This document shows positions 1 through 5,088 of a DNA stretch of 6,055 nt, piece after piece. Position numbers and translations under genes: made by a program. The stretch comes from Acidimicrobiales bacterium (GTDB lineage: Bacteria > Actinomycetota > Acidimicrobiia > Acidimicrobiales > VFJN01): positions 1 through 6,055 of the forward strand of contig JAFGPU010000187.1 of assembly GCA_016936035.1 (NCBI GenBank), written 5' to 3'. The notes under the pieces were generated by a model. The model was not told the DNA's origin and did no database searches. It worked only from the letters and a program-made list of their open reading frames with translations. How positions within the stretch are numbered: position 1 is the first letter of the stretch; the number at the start of each line of letters is the position of its first letter.

Positions 1-825
1 ATCATCCTCGACATGATGGGCATCCCCCGCAGCCAGGAGCAGTTCGTGTTCGACCGCACGAACGTGATCCTCGGCTTCACGGATCCCGAGTACGTGGACG
101 ACATCGAGGACCCGATGGGCGTGACGATGGCGATCCTCACGGCGGGCCAGGAGCTGGCCCAGCTCGTCACCGAGCTGGGCGAGGCGAGGATCGCGGACCC
201 CGGCAACGACCTGGTCTCGGCGCTGGTGACGAGCGAGGTCGACGGCGAGCACCTGACCACGCAGGAGCTGGCGTCGTTCTTCATCCTCCTCGTCGTGGCC
301 GGCAACGAGACCACCCGCAACGCCATCGCCCACGGCCTCGTCTCGCTGACCGAGCACCCCGACCAGAAGCAGCGCTGGCTCGACGACATCGACGGCATGG
401 CGCCCACCGCGGTCGAGGAGATCGTGCGGTGGGCGTCGCCGGTCATCCACTTCCGCCGCACCGTCACGCAGGACGGCGTGCGCCTCGGCGACCAGGAGTT
501 CTCCGAGGGCGACAAGGTCGTGCTCTGGTACTGGTCGGGCAACCGCGACGAGGCCGTGTTCGCCGACCCGCACACGTTCGATGTCGGCCGCACCCCCAAC
601 GACCACATCGGCTTCGGCGGGCCCGGCCCCCACTTCTGCCTGGGCGCGCACCTGGCCCGGCGCGAGGTGTCGGTGATGTTCAGCGCGCTGCTGCGCCGGC
701 TGCCCGACATCCGCTCGGTGGGCGAGCCCGACAGGTTGCGTTCGGGCTTCATCAACGGCATCAAGCACCTGCCGGCCGAGTGGACCCCGGTGGCTCCCAC
801 CGGCAGCGGCTCAGCGGCGTCTTAG
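1..825 (+). CDS. Cytochrome P450, CYP124/125/142-like (5'-truncated by window edge)
   Basis: Haem-thiolate monooxygenase that inserts one oxygen atom from O2 using electrons from a ferredoxin partner; soluble. The reading frame is open from base 1, so the N-terminal part (roughly 140 residues of a usual 400-430) lies outside. Counting from the ATG at 13, the I-helix oxygen-activation motif AGNETT is at residues 96-101, ExxR of the K helix at E136-R139, and the haem loop FGGPGPHFCLG at 201-211 with Cys209 as axial ligand. The C-terminus (PDRLRSGFINGIKH, 239-252) and the WYWSGNRDE segment resemble the CYP124/CYP125/CYP142 clan, whose known members oxidise the terminal methyl of sterol side chains or methyl-branched lipids. 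The exact substrate cannot be read from the sequence. All visible catalytic motifs are intact, so the truncation is only the window boundary. Its end overlaps the convergent decarboxylase-like gene. Confidence 0.95.
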   Translation: MILDMMGIPRSQEQFVFDRTNVILGFTDPEYVDDIEDPMGVTMAILTAGQELAQLVTELGEARIADPGNDLVSALVTSEVDGEHLTTQELASFFILLVVAGNETTRNAIAHGLVSLTEHPDQKQRWLDDIDGMAPTAVEEIVRWASPVIHFRRTVTQDGVRLGDQEFSEGDKVVLWYWSGNRDEAVFADPHTFDVGRTPNDHIGFGGPGPHFCLGAHLARREVSVMFSALLRRLPDIRSVGEPDRLRSGFINGIKHLPAEWTPVAPTGSGSAAS

Positions 826-1482
826 GGCCTCGTCGGCCGCCGTGCGGCCCGGCTCGACGCCGACCTCGGGGGCCAGCGACCGGTGCTCGCCGGGCACCTC
901 GACGATCGGCTCGTCGCGGTCGTCCCACTCGGTGCGCAGTGCCCGGCTCATGGTCGCGTGCATGGCGTACAGGCAGGTGATGTAGGTCAGCTCCAGGATC
1001 TGCTCGTCGGTCAGGTGCTCGCGCAGCGCGGCGAAGACGCCGTCCGACACGCGCCCGCCCTCGAGCACCAGGGCGTCGGTGTACGCGAGCACGGCCCGCT
1101 CGGCCGGCGACCAGCAGTCGGCGACCGGCCAGTGGGGCAGGGCGGCGATCTTCTCCTCCGACATGCCGAGGGCGCGGCACGACTTGGCGTGCTGGCTGTA
1201 GACGAACTGGCTCTGCCGCGCCCACCCGGCGCGGAACTGGCCCAGCTCGCGCAGCTCCGCGGGCAGCGCGCGGTCGGGCGAGCGGTAGAGCGCGAACCCG
1301 TCGACGCAGTGCTTCAGCACGTCGGGCACCAGGGCGAAGGTGGTCCACCAGTCGCCGGGGGTGCCCGTGGCCGTGCCCGGCTCGGCGACCGGGTCGCGGT
1401 CCGGACCGAACACGAAGTCGTACATGGCGCCGACGATGGGCGCGGTGGCCTCGTCGCGGCTGACCTGGTGGAGGCGCGGCAT
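811..1482 (-). CDS. Carboxymuconolactone decarboxylase (AhpD-like) family protein lacking the CxxC thiols
   Basis: A 223-residue all-helical protein of the CMD/AhpD fold. The CMD core spans about residues 55-180: ELRELGQFRAGW (76-87), then SQFVYSQHAKSCRALG (91-106), where the family normally has the active-site region, followed by MSEEKIAAL. His98 is kept, but the CxxC pair of peroxidase-type AhpD proteins is absent; only Cys102, after the histidine, is near. Redox activity like AhpD is therefore unlikely, and a hydrolase/decarboxylase-type or unknown role is more plausible. The frame stays open upstream to 1719. I chose the ATG at 1482 because MPRLHQVSRDEA looks like the real N-terminus of such proteins and because an AACGTA (TACGTT on the minus strand) -10-like box sits 6 bases upstream, suiting a leaderless transcript. 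Residues before it look like random GC-rich translation. It converges with the P450 gene and overlaps it by 15 bases; a functional link with the P450 is possible but unproven. Confidence 0.88.
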   Translation of the reverse strand: MPRLHQVSRDEATAPIVGAMYDFVFGPDRDPVAEPGTATGTPGDWWTTFALVPDVLKHCVDGFALYRSPDRALPAELRELGQFRAGWARQSQFVYSQHAKSCRALGMSEEKIAALPHWPVADCWSPAERAVLAYTDALVLEGGRVSDGVFAALREHLTDEQILELTYITCLYAMHATMSRALRTEWDDRDEPIVEVPGEHRSLAPEVGVEPGRTAADEALRRR

Positions 1483-1488
1483 GCGGGG

Positions 1489-1520
1489 AACGTAGCGAGG
1501 CGCCGGCACCTCATGTCGGC
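1489..1520 (-). promoter_or_regulatory. Candidate promoter of the CMD-like gene with an imperfect palindrome
   Basis: Reading the minus strand, TACGTT (1494-1489) fits the actinobacterial TAnnnT -10 pattern and ends 6 bases before the ATG at 1482, the spacing seen for leaderless mRNAs. A poor -35 candidate, CCGACA (1519-1514), lies 19 bases further up. Between and over these boxes is an imperfect inverted repeat, GCCGGCA (1502-1508), 5-base loop, TGTCGGC (1514-1520), with 7-base arms and one G-T position. It could be an operator. Both calls are weak because the region is GC-rich and short palindromes are common in it. Confidence 0.3.
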
Positions 1521-1610
1521 CTGACGGCCGGATGGACGGCGGCCGGAGCGCCAGGCACCGCCACCGGCTGCCGCCCGGGAAGCCGTTCGGCCCTGTCCAC
1601 GCCGCGCCGC

Positions 1611-2306
1611 GTGCGGCACCCTGTGGCGGTGACCTGGGATCCCGGTGGCGACGAGGCGAGCAAGGCCGAGCGGTACGACGCCTGGTTCGACACCCCGTGG
1701 GGGCGCTACGCGTGGGCATTGGAGTCCGATCTGGTCGGCGAGCGGCTCGGACCCGGCGCGGACCGTCTCGTCCTCGACGTCGGCTGCGGCACCGGGCAGT
1801 CGGCCGCCGTCGCCCGCGCGCTCGGCGCGCGCGTCGTCGGCCTCGATCCCGATCCCAGCATGCTCGCAGCCGCCCGCCGGCACCGGCGCGTCGACGCGCC
1901 GGTCCTCGCCGTCGGTGAGCGCCTGCCGTTCCGCGACCGCGCCGTCGACGCGACGATCGCGGTCACCGTGCTCGAGTTCGTGGACGATCCCGCAGCGGTC
2001 ATCGCCGAGATGGCCCGCGTCACCCGGTCGCCCGGGACCGTCGTGGTCGGGGTGCTCAACCCGCGGAGCGCCTGGGGGCTGTGGCACCGGCGCGAGCTGC
2101 GCGGCCCCCCGTGGACCGACGCCCGGTTCCTGACGGGCGCGGCGCTGACCCGGCTCGCTGCGCCCCACGGGACGGTGACCGTGGACGAGACCTTGCACGC
2201 GCCGGGGATGCTGCCGGGCCTCGCCCGGTGGGGGCCGGGAGCCGAGCGGATGGCGCGGCGGGCGCGCGTCCCCGGGGCGTTCCGTGTCGTCACGATCGAG
2301 AGGTGA
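1611..2306 (+). CDS. Class I SAM-dependent methyltransferase (type 11 / UbiE-like)
   Basis: Cytosolic protein of up to 231 residues with a Rossmann-like methyltransferase fold. Motif I, LDVGCGTG, is at residues 55-62 and forms the SAM-binding loop. D79 in GLDPD is the acidic residue at the end of strand 2 that usually binds the ribose. The stretch GERLPFRDRAVD (102-113) followed by AVTVLEFVDDP (117-127) is the motif II/III region of the methyltransferase-11 group. The N-terminal YDAWFDTPWGRYAW (22-35) is a lid segment typical of this subgroup. The acceptor substrate is unknown. The start is uncertain: GTG at 1611 is the most upstream choice, GTG at 1623 or 1629 is equally possible, and none has a clear Shine-Dalgarno sequence. 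The TGA is 3 bases before the start of the YkoF-like gene, so the two are almost surely one transcript. Confidence 0.9.
   Translation: MRHPVAVTWDPGGDEASKAERYDAWFDTPWGRYAWALESDLVGERLGPGADRLVLDVGCGTGQSAAVARALGARVVGLDPDPSMLAAARRHRRVDAPVLAVGERLPFRDRAVDATIAVTVLEFVDDPAAVIAEMARVTRSPGTVVVGVLNPRSAWGLWHRRELRGPPWTDARFLTGAALTRLAAPHGTVTVDETLHAPGMLPGLARWGPGAERMARRARVPGAFRVVTIER
2298..2303 (+). promoter_or_regulatory. Shine-Dalgarno GAGAGG coupling the methyltransferase and YkoF-like genes
   Basis: GAGAGG lies 6 bases before the GTG at 2310 and forms the last two codons (Glu-Arg) of the methyltransferase gene. The upstream stop TGA (2304-2306) falls in the spacer. This supports the GTG start of the small gene and suggests translational coupling. 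Confidence 0.65.
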
Positions 2307-2309
2307 GCC

Positions 2310-2552
2310 GTGCAGAACGTCACGTGCCAGTTCAGCGTCTACCCGCTCGGCACCCCGGACCTCGGCCCGGCGGTGGAGGGCGCCCTGACCGCCGTGCGGC
2401 GCCACGGGCTGGCGGTCGAGCCCGGGGCGATGAGCAGCACCGTGTCCGGCCCCTCCGACGAGGTGTTCGCCGCCCTGCGCGACGCCTTCGAGGCGGCCGC
2501 GTCCGCCGGGTGCGTGCTGGTGGCCACCGTCAGCAACGCCTGCCCCACCTGA
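2310..2552 (+). CDS. YkoF / MTH1187-like single-domain protein, putative thiamine or hydroxymethylpyrimidine binding
   Basis: An 80-residue protein. The family marks are CQFSVYPLGT (6-15), which makes the first beta strand and turn, VEPGAMSSTVSG (36-47) and the C-terminal VSNACP (74-79), giving a ferredoxin-like beta-alpha-beta fold. Bacillus YkoF has two such repeats and binds thiamine or its pyrimidine precursor. The single-domain relatives (COG0011/MTH1187-type) assemble from several chains. This one is a complete single domain, so it probably works as a dimer or tetramer. The ligand is inferred from the family and not shown here. No thiamine transporter or biosynthesis gene is visible nearby. 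It follows the methyltransferase by 3 bases with a good ribosome-binding site, and its stop codon lies in the left arm of a hairpin shared with the convergent hydrolase gene. Confidence 0.82.
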   Translation: MQNVTCQFSVYPLGTPDLGPAVEGALTAVRRHGLAVEPGAMSSTVSGPSDEVFAALRDAFEAAASAGCVLVATVSNACPT

Positions 2553-2577
2553 GCGGACGGCATCCTGCCCGCTCAGG
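2548..2577. terminator. Candidate bidirectional terminator hairpin between convergent genes
   Basis: CCTGAGCGG (2548-2556) and CCGCTCAGG (2569-2577) form a perfect 9-bp stem with a 12-base loop. The TGA of the YkoF-like gene (2550-2552) and the TGA of the hydrolase gene (TCA on the plus strand at 2573-2575) sit symmetrically in the two arms. There is no T-run on either side, so it would be a non-canonical intrinsic terminator or an mRNA 3'-end stabiliser, as is common in high-GC actinobacteria. A chance origin is unlikely for 9 perfect pairs exactly spanning the gap. Confidence 0.55.
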
Positions 2578-3580
2578 CGACGAGGCGGGCCAGCGCGGCC
2601 AGCATGTCGGCCCAGCGGGTGAACGCGAGGTAGTGCGCCGCGCCCTCGACGATCGTCAGCGACGCCCGCGGCAGGTGCGCCCGGTACCACCGGCCGAACG
2701 CCGGCGGGGTCACCACGTCGTCGGCGCCGTACCAGAGGCGGGTGGGGCACCTGACCGCCGCGAGGTCGACAGGGAGCGGCCGGGCCTGGGCCTCGACGTC
2801 GGCTGCCACGCCGTCCAGGCCGGGACGGACGGCCTCCACCAGCGCCTCTGCCATCCGATCGGCTGCGCCGGCGACGGTGGCCAGCTCGGCGGCGTCGGCG
2901 GCGGTGCGGTGCTCGGCCTGGTGTTCGGCGGCCAGCGCCCGGTCGCAGGGGAACGGCGCCAGCATGGGTGCGACCTCGGCCCCCAGGTCGCCCGGCGGCA
3001 CGACGTCGGCGAGCTCGATCACCCCGAGACGGCCCATCGCCGCCGCCTGCACCGCGGGGTCGTCGTATGCCTGGCGGGGCACGAGCCCTCCGACGAGGCC
3101 CAGCGCCGCCACCCGGCCGGCGAGGGCCGGCGGACCGGTGGCCGGTGCCGGGCCCGGGTCGGTGCCCGACGTCGCCGGGCGCGACCCCGGCGACGTGGCC
3201 GTGCCCGACGCGCCGGTAGCGTCGGACTGCGCCGCCAGTGCCAGCGCTGCGAGGGCGCCGCCCGACCACGCCAGCACCGCGCACCGGTCGACGTCGAGCA
3301 CGTCGAGGGTGCGCGCCACGTCGGCGGCCAGGTCGTCGGGCCACCGCGGTGACCACGGCGGGGCGAGGGCCGACGAACCCCCGTAGCCCGGGCGGTCGAT
3401 CGCGAGCAGCCGCACGCCGGCGGCCGCCGCCAGCTCGTCGTCGGGGTGGCGGGCCAGGCGCGAGTCGGGGGTTCCGTGCAGGTACAGCACGGGCACGCCC
3501 CCGCGGTCGCCGGTGTCGTCGACGGTCATCACCCGGCCCTCGTCGAGCGTCACCGTGTGCGTGGGGGTGGGGGTCGCCAC
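2573..3580 (-). CDS. Alpha/beta hydrolase with a low-complexity insert
   Basis: A 335-residue alpha/beta-hydrolase fold protein, likely a cytosolic esterase or related hydrolase of unknown substrate. The oxyanion-hole motif LHGTPDSR is at 34-41, DRPGYG at 62-67, and the nucleophile elbow AWSGG at 104-108 with Ser106. The first glycine of the usual GxSxG is replaced by alanine, which is tolerated in this family. The acid is Asp287 or Asp288 in GADD, and the base is His316 in GAAH. All triad members are present, so the enzyme should be active. Residues about 119-153 are an Ala/Gly/Pro/Ser/Thr-rich stretch inserted after the nucleophile helix, before the strand AALGLVGGLV; this is unusual. The GTG at 3580 is the furthest start, because an in-frame TAG lies just upstream. 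GTG at 3553 is an alternative. It is divergent from the transporter gene (73-base gap) and convergent with the YkoF-like gene. Confidence 0.9.
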   Translation of the reverse strand: MATPTPTHTVTLDEGRVMTVDDTGDRGGVPVLYLHGTPDSRLARHPDDELAAAAGVRLLAIDRPGYGGSSALAPPWSPRWPDDLAADVARTLDVLDVDRCAVLAWSGGALAALALAAQSDATGASGTATSPGSRPATSGTDPGPAPATGPPALAGRVAALGLVGGLVPRQAYDDPAVQAAAMGRLGVIELADVVPPGDLGAEVAPMLAPFPCDRALAAEHQAEHRTAADAAELATVAGAADRMAEALVEAVRPGLDGVAADVEAQARPLPVDLAAVRCPTRLWYGADDVVTPPAFGRWYRAHLPRASLTIVEGAAHYLAFTRWADMLAALARLVA

Positions 3581-3588
3581 GGGCGCGG

Positions 3589-3594
3589 AACCTA
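3589..3594 (-). promoter_or_regulatory. Candidate -10 box of the hydrolase gene
   Basis: On the minus strand TAGGTT fits TAnnnT and ends 8 bases before the GTG at 3580, which suits a leaderless or nearly leaderless mRNA. No convincing -35 box is seen. It overlaps the plus-strand -10 candidate of the transporter by two bases. Confidence 0.35.
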
Positions 3595-3598
3595 CACT
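3593..3598 (+). promoter_or_regulatory. yhhQ: Candidate -10 box of the queuosine-precursor transporter gene
   Basis: TACACT matches TATAAT at 4 of 6 positions, including the key first T, second A and last T. Transcription would begin about 3604-3606, directly before the aptamer that starts at 3607, so the leader would be about 50 bases long. No -35 box is recognisable, which is common in actinobacterial promoters. Confidence 0.45.
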
Positions 3599-3606
3599 GG
3601 CCGCCC

Positions 3607-3642
3607 GGCGGTACCGGCTACCCGCCTCACCAAAACCGGAGG
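3607..3642 (+). ncRNA. Putative preQ1-I riboswitch controlling translation of the transporter
   Basis: A compact H-type pseudoknot can be drawn. P1 is GGCGG (3607-3611) with CCGCC (3622-3626). The 10-base loop holds CCGG (3614-3617), which pairs as P2 with CCGG (3636-3639). The linker between P1 and P2 contains ACCAAAA. Numbered from 3607 it aligns without gaps to the Thermoanaerobacter tengcongensis preQ1-I aptamer, as I recall that sequence: loop length is equal, CCC at 15-17 and CAAAAC at 25-30 are identical, and the ligand-contacting U6, C15 and A29 are present (3612, 3621, 3635). The loop CUAC also matches the Bacillus subtilis queC aptamer. P2 uses the first two G of the GGAGG ribosome-binding site (3638-3642), so bound preQ1 should block translation initiation. 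The downstream gene is a queuosine-precursor transporter, which agrees with the ligand. P2 is unusually GC-rich for this class. Confidence 0.82.
3638..3642 (+). promoter_or_regulatory. Ribosome-binding site GGAGG overlapped by riboswitch helix P2
   Basis: A strong GGAGG lies 11 bases before the ATG at 3654. It decides that start over more upstream in-frame codons. Its first two bases belong to the 3' strand of the pseudoknot helix P2, giving a direct on/off switch for translation. Confidence 0.75.
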
Positions 3643-3653
3643 TTCCCCCTCAC

Positions 3654-4370
3654 ATGCAGCCCGCGACCTCGGACGCGCCCGCGCCGACCGTCGATCGCCC
3701 GTCCCGACCTGCCGTCACGGCCACGCACCTGGCGATCGCCGCCGTGGGGGCCTACGTCGGCGCCCAGATCATCGCGAACGTCACCAGCGTCAAGATCGGG
3801 TCGACCTTCGGACGGGCGGTCGACATGGGCACGTTCGTCTACCCGATCACCTTCACGCTGCGCGACGTCGTGCACAAGACGCTCGGCAAGCGCCTGGCCC
3901 GCACCGTCGTCCTCACCGCCGCGGGGGTCAACCTGTTCCTCGCCGGCTACCTGCAGTGGGTGGCGGGCGTGCGCCCCGACGCCTCCTACGGGCTCGACGA
4001 CGAGTTCGCGGCCGTGCTGGGGCCGCTGTGGCGCATCGTCGTCGCGTCGATCGTGGCGCAGGTCGTCAGCGAGCTGATCGACGGCGAGGTGTACCACTGG
4101 TTCGTCCGGCGGGTGACGACGCGCTACCAGTGGGCCCGGGTGGCGGTGAGCAACGCGGTGAGCGTGCCGATCGACAACGCGCTGTTCGCGGTCGGGGCGT
4201 TCGGGGCGCTGCCTCTCCTCGGCGGCGACGCCCTGACCCTGCCGTGGGCCGCGGTGTGGGACGTCTTCCTGGTGAACCTCACGGTGAAGGGCGCCGTGTC
4301 GGCGATGAGCCTGCCGCTCATCTACCTCTCGCCCGACCGCGACTGGCGCGCCGACCCGGCCGACGCCTGA
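3654..4370 (+). CDS. yhhQ: Queuosine-precursor transporter, VUT family (YhhQ/QPTR-like)
   Basis: A 238-residue integral membrane protein of the VUT/YhhQ family (COG1738, Vut_1), normal in length. Members take up queuosine precursors (preQ0, preQ1 or queuine) for tRNA modification. After a polar N-terminus of about 25 residues, the first membrane segment runs through ANVTSVKI (41-48). The family signature FVYPITFTLRDVVHKTLGK follows at 61-79. Other family marks are SIVAQVVSELIDGEVYHWF (132-150), SNAVSVPIDNALFAVGAF (166-183) and the last segment NLTVKGAVSAMSLPLIYL (208-225). About six hydrophobic segments are visible. The ATG at 3654 is chosen because GGAGG precedes it and because upstream in-frame sequence is the riboswitch and the promoter. 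The leader's preQ1-I aptamer supports the assignment and predicts repression by preQ1. Which precursor is carried is not determined by sequence. It ends 45 bases before the convergent TetR gene. Confidence 0.9.
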   Translation: MQPATSDAPAPTVDRPSRPAVTATHLAIAAVGAYVGAQIIANVTSVKIGSTFGRAVDMGTFVYPITFTLRDVVHKTLGKRLARTVVLTAAGVNLFLAGYLQWVAGVRPDASYGLDDEFAAVLGPLWRIVVASIVAQVVSELIDGEVYHWFVRRVTTRYQWARVAVSNAVSVPIDNALFAVGAFGALPLLGGDALTLPWAAVWDVFLVNLTVKGAVSAMSLPLIYLSPDRDWRADPADA

Positions 4371-4377
4371 CCGTGCC

Positions 4378-4405
4378 GTCGCGCGTCGCTCGTCGCTCGT
4401 CGCAG
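4378..4405. repeat. Four degenerate 7-bp tandem units in a convergent intergenic gap
   Basis: GTCGCGC, GTCGCTC, GTCGCTC and GTCGCAG follow each other directly between the ends of the transporter and TetR genes. The middle two are identical. In addition GCCGTCGCGC occurs twice (4375-4384 and 4419-4428) as a direct repeat. No terminator-like hairpin is evident in this 45-base gap. The role is unknown; replication slippage is the simplest origin. Confidence 0.5.
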
Positions 4406-4415
4406 ATCCGGCGTT

Positions 4416-5063
4416 TCAGCCGTCGCGCACGACGCCCCGCAGGCACGTCTCGGCGTAGTCCTCGATGAAGCCGGCGTCGTCGGGCCAGGCGATGTCGGGT
4501 TTGCTGACCCGCAGCGACGTCAGACCGTGCACCCGGGCCCAGAACCCCAGGGAGAGGCGGAACGCGTCGGTGAGGTGGGGCCGGAACCGGCCGGCGTCGA
4601 TGCACTGCTGGACGCAGTCGAGAAGCAGCGCGAACGAGGCGGAGTCGGCCAGCTCTCTGCCCTGGTAGCCCTCGGGGGCGCTGTCGGGCCGAGTCATGAA
4701 CATGATGCGGTAGGGCTCGGGGTTCGCGATGCCGAAGCCGATGTAGGCCGTGCCGAGCGCCGTGAGTCGGTCGACCGGATCGTCGATGCCGGCGCACGCG
4801 CGGCGGAGGTGGTCCTCGAGGGCGGCGAAGTGACGGGCGCACACGTCGAAGATGAGCGCGGCCTTGTCGTCGAAGTGGCGGTAGATCGACGGCGGCGTCA
4901 CGCCCACGGCGTCGGCGACCGCCCGGATCGACACCGCGTCCTGCGACCCCGTGTCGAGCAGCATGCGCTCGGCGGTCGCGAGGATCTCGTCGCGCAGCTG
5001 CCGCCCCTCGCCTCTGCGTAGGCGGGGGCGGCGGCTGGCAGCGGTCGTCGCCGGCGTGGTCAT
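4416..5063 (-). CDS. TetR/AcrR family regulator with WHG-type C-terminal domain
   Basis: A 215-residue one-component regulator. A basic N-terminal tail (RRPRLRRGEGRQLRDEIL, 11-28) leads into the TetR DNA-binding domain. The helix-turn-helix is VSIRAVADAVGVTPPSIYRHF (44-64), followed by DDKAALI. The C-terminal ligand domain carries NPEPYRIMFM (114-123) and WARVHGLTSL (175-184), the W-x3-HG signature of the WHG-type TetR_C domain. The ligand is unknown. The ATG at 5063 gives a normal family length; no strong Shine-Dalgarno sequence precedes it. It starts 25 bases after the stop of the MMPL transporter gene on the same strand and is probably in the same transcript. The usual arrangement would make it a repressor of its own operon, released by a transporter substrate or related lipid. 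The operator would lie upstream of the transporter, outside the window. Confidence 0.93.
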   Translation of the reverse strand: MTTPATTAASRRPRLRRGEGRQLRDEILATAERMLLDTGSQDAVSIRAVADAVGVTPPSIYRHFDDKAALIFDVCARHFAALEDHLRRACAGIDDPVDRLTALGTAYIGFGIANPEPYRIMFMTRPDSAPEGYQGRELADSASFALLLDCVQQCIDAGRFRPHLTDAFRLSLGFWARVHGLTSLRVSKPDIAWPDDAGFIEDYAETCLRGVVRDG

Positions 5064-5088
5064 GCGATGCCGAGGGTATCGCCGGCCG

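Noticed and set aside
1..825. The P450 as a pseudogene fragment, given its shortness.
   Set aside because: The frame is open to the first base and all motifs from the I helix on are intact, so the missing part is simply outside the window.
1521..1545. Repeated GGCCGG/GACGGC elements in the divergent gap as operator repeats.
   Set aside because: They are irregular and made only of G and C with short spacing; no consistent unit or symmetry could be drawn.
1483..1719. N-terminal extension of the CMD-like gene to an upstream start.
   Set aside because: The extra 79 residues look random, enter the antisense of the methyltransferase gene, and family-like sequence starts only at the ATG at 1482.
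2081..3352. A 423-residue open frame on the plus strand.
   Set aside because: It overlaps the methyltransferase, the YkoF-like gene and the antisense of the hydrolase. It is Arg/Ala/Gly-rich without recognisable domains.
1314..3356. A 680-residue open frame on the minus strand.
   Set aside because: It runs antisense to the methyltransferase and YkoF-like genes and out of frame over the hydrolase and CMD-like genes. Its composition is Arg/Gly/Ala/Pro-rich with no motif, as expected for a shadow frame in GC-rich DNA.
3513..3653. N-terminal extension of the transporter gene to an upstream ATG.
   Set aside because: It would translate through the riboswitch, the promoter and the antisense of the hydrolase start, while a GGAGG precedes the ATG at 3654.
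3238..4077. Long Arg/Ser/Pro-rich plus-strand frame over the transporter gene.
   Set aside because: Out-of-frame shadow of the transporter gene, with no hydrophobic segments or motifs.
4410..4436. GGCGT / ACGCC hairpin as a terminator after the transporter.
   Set aside because: Only five pairs with a 17-base loop inside the TetR coding end; not better than chance at this GC content.
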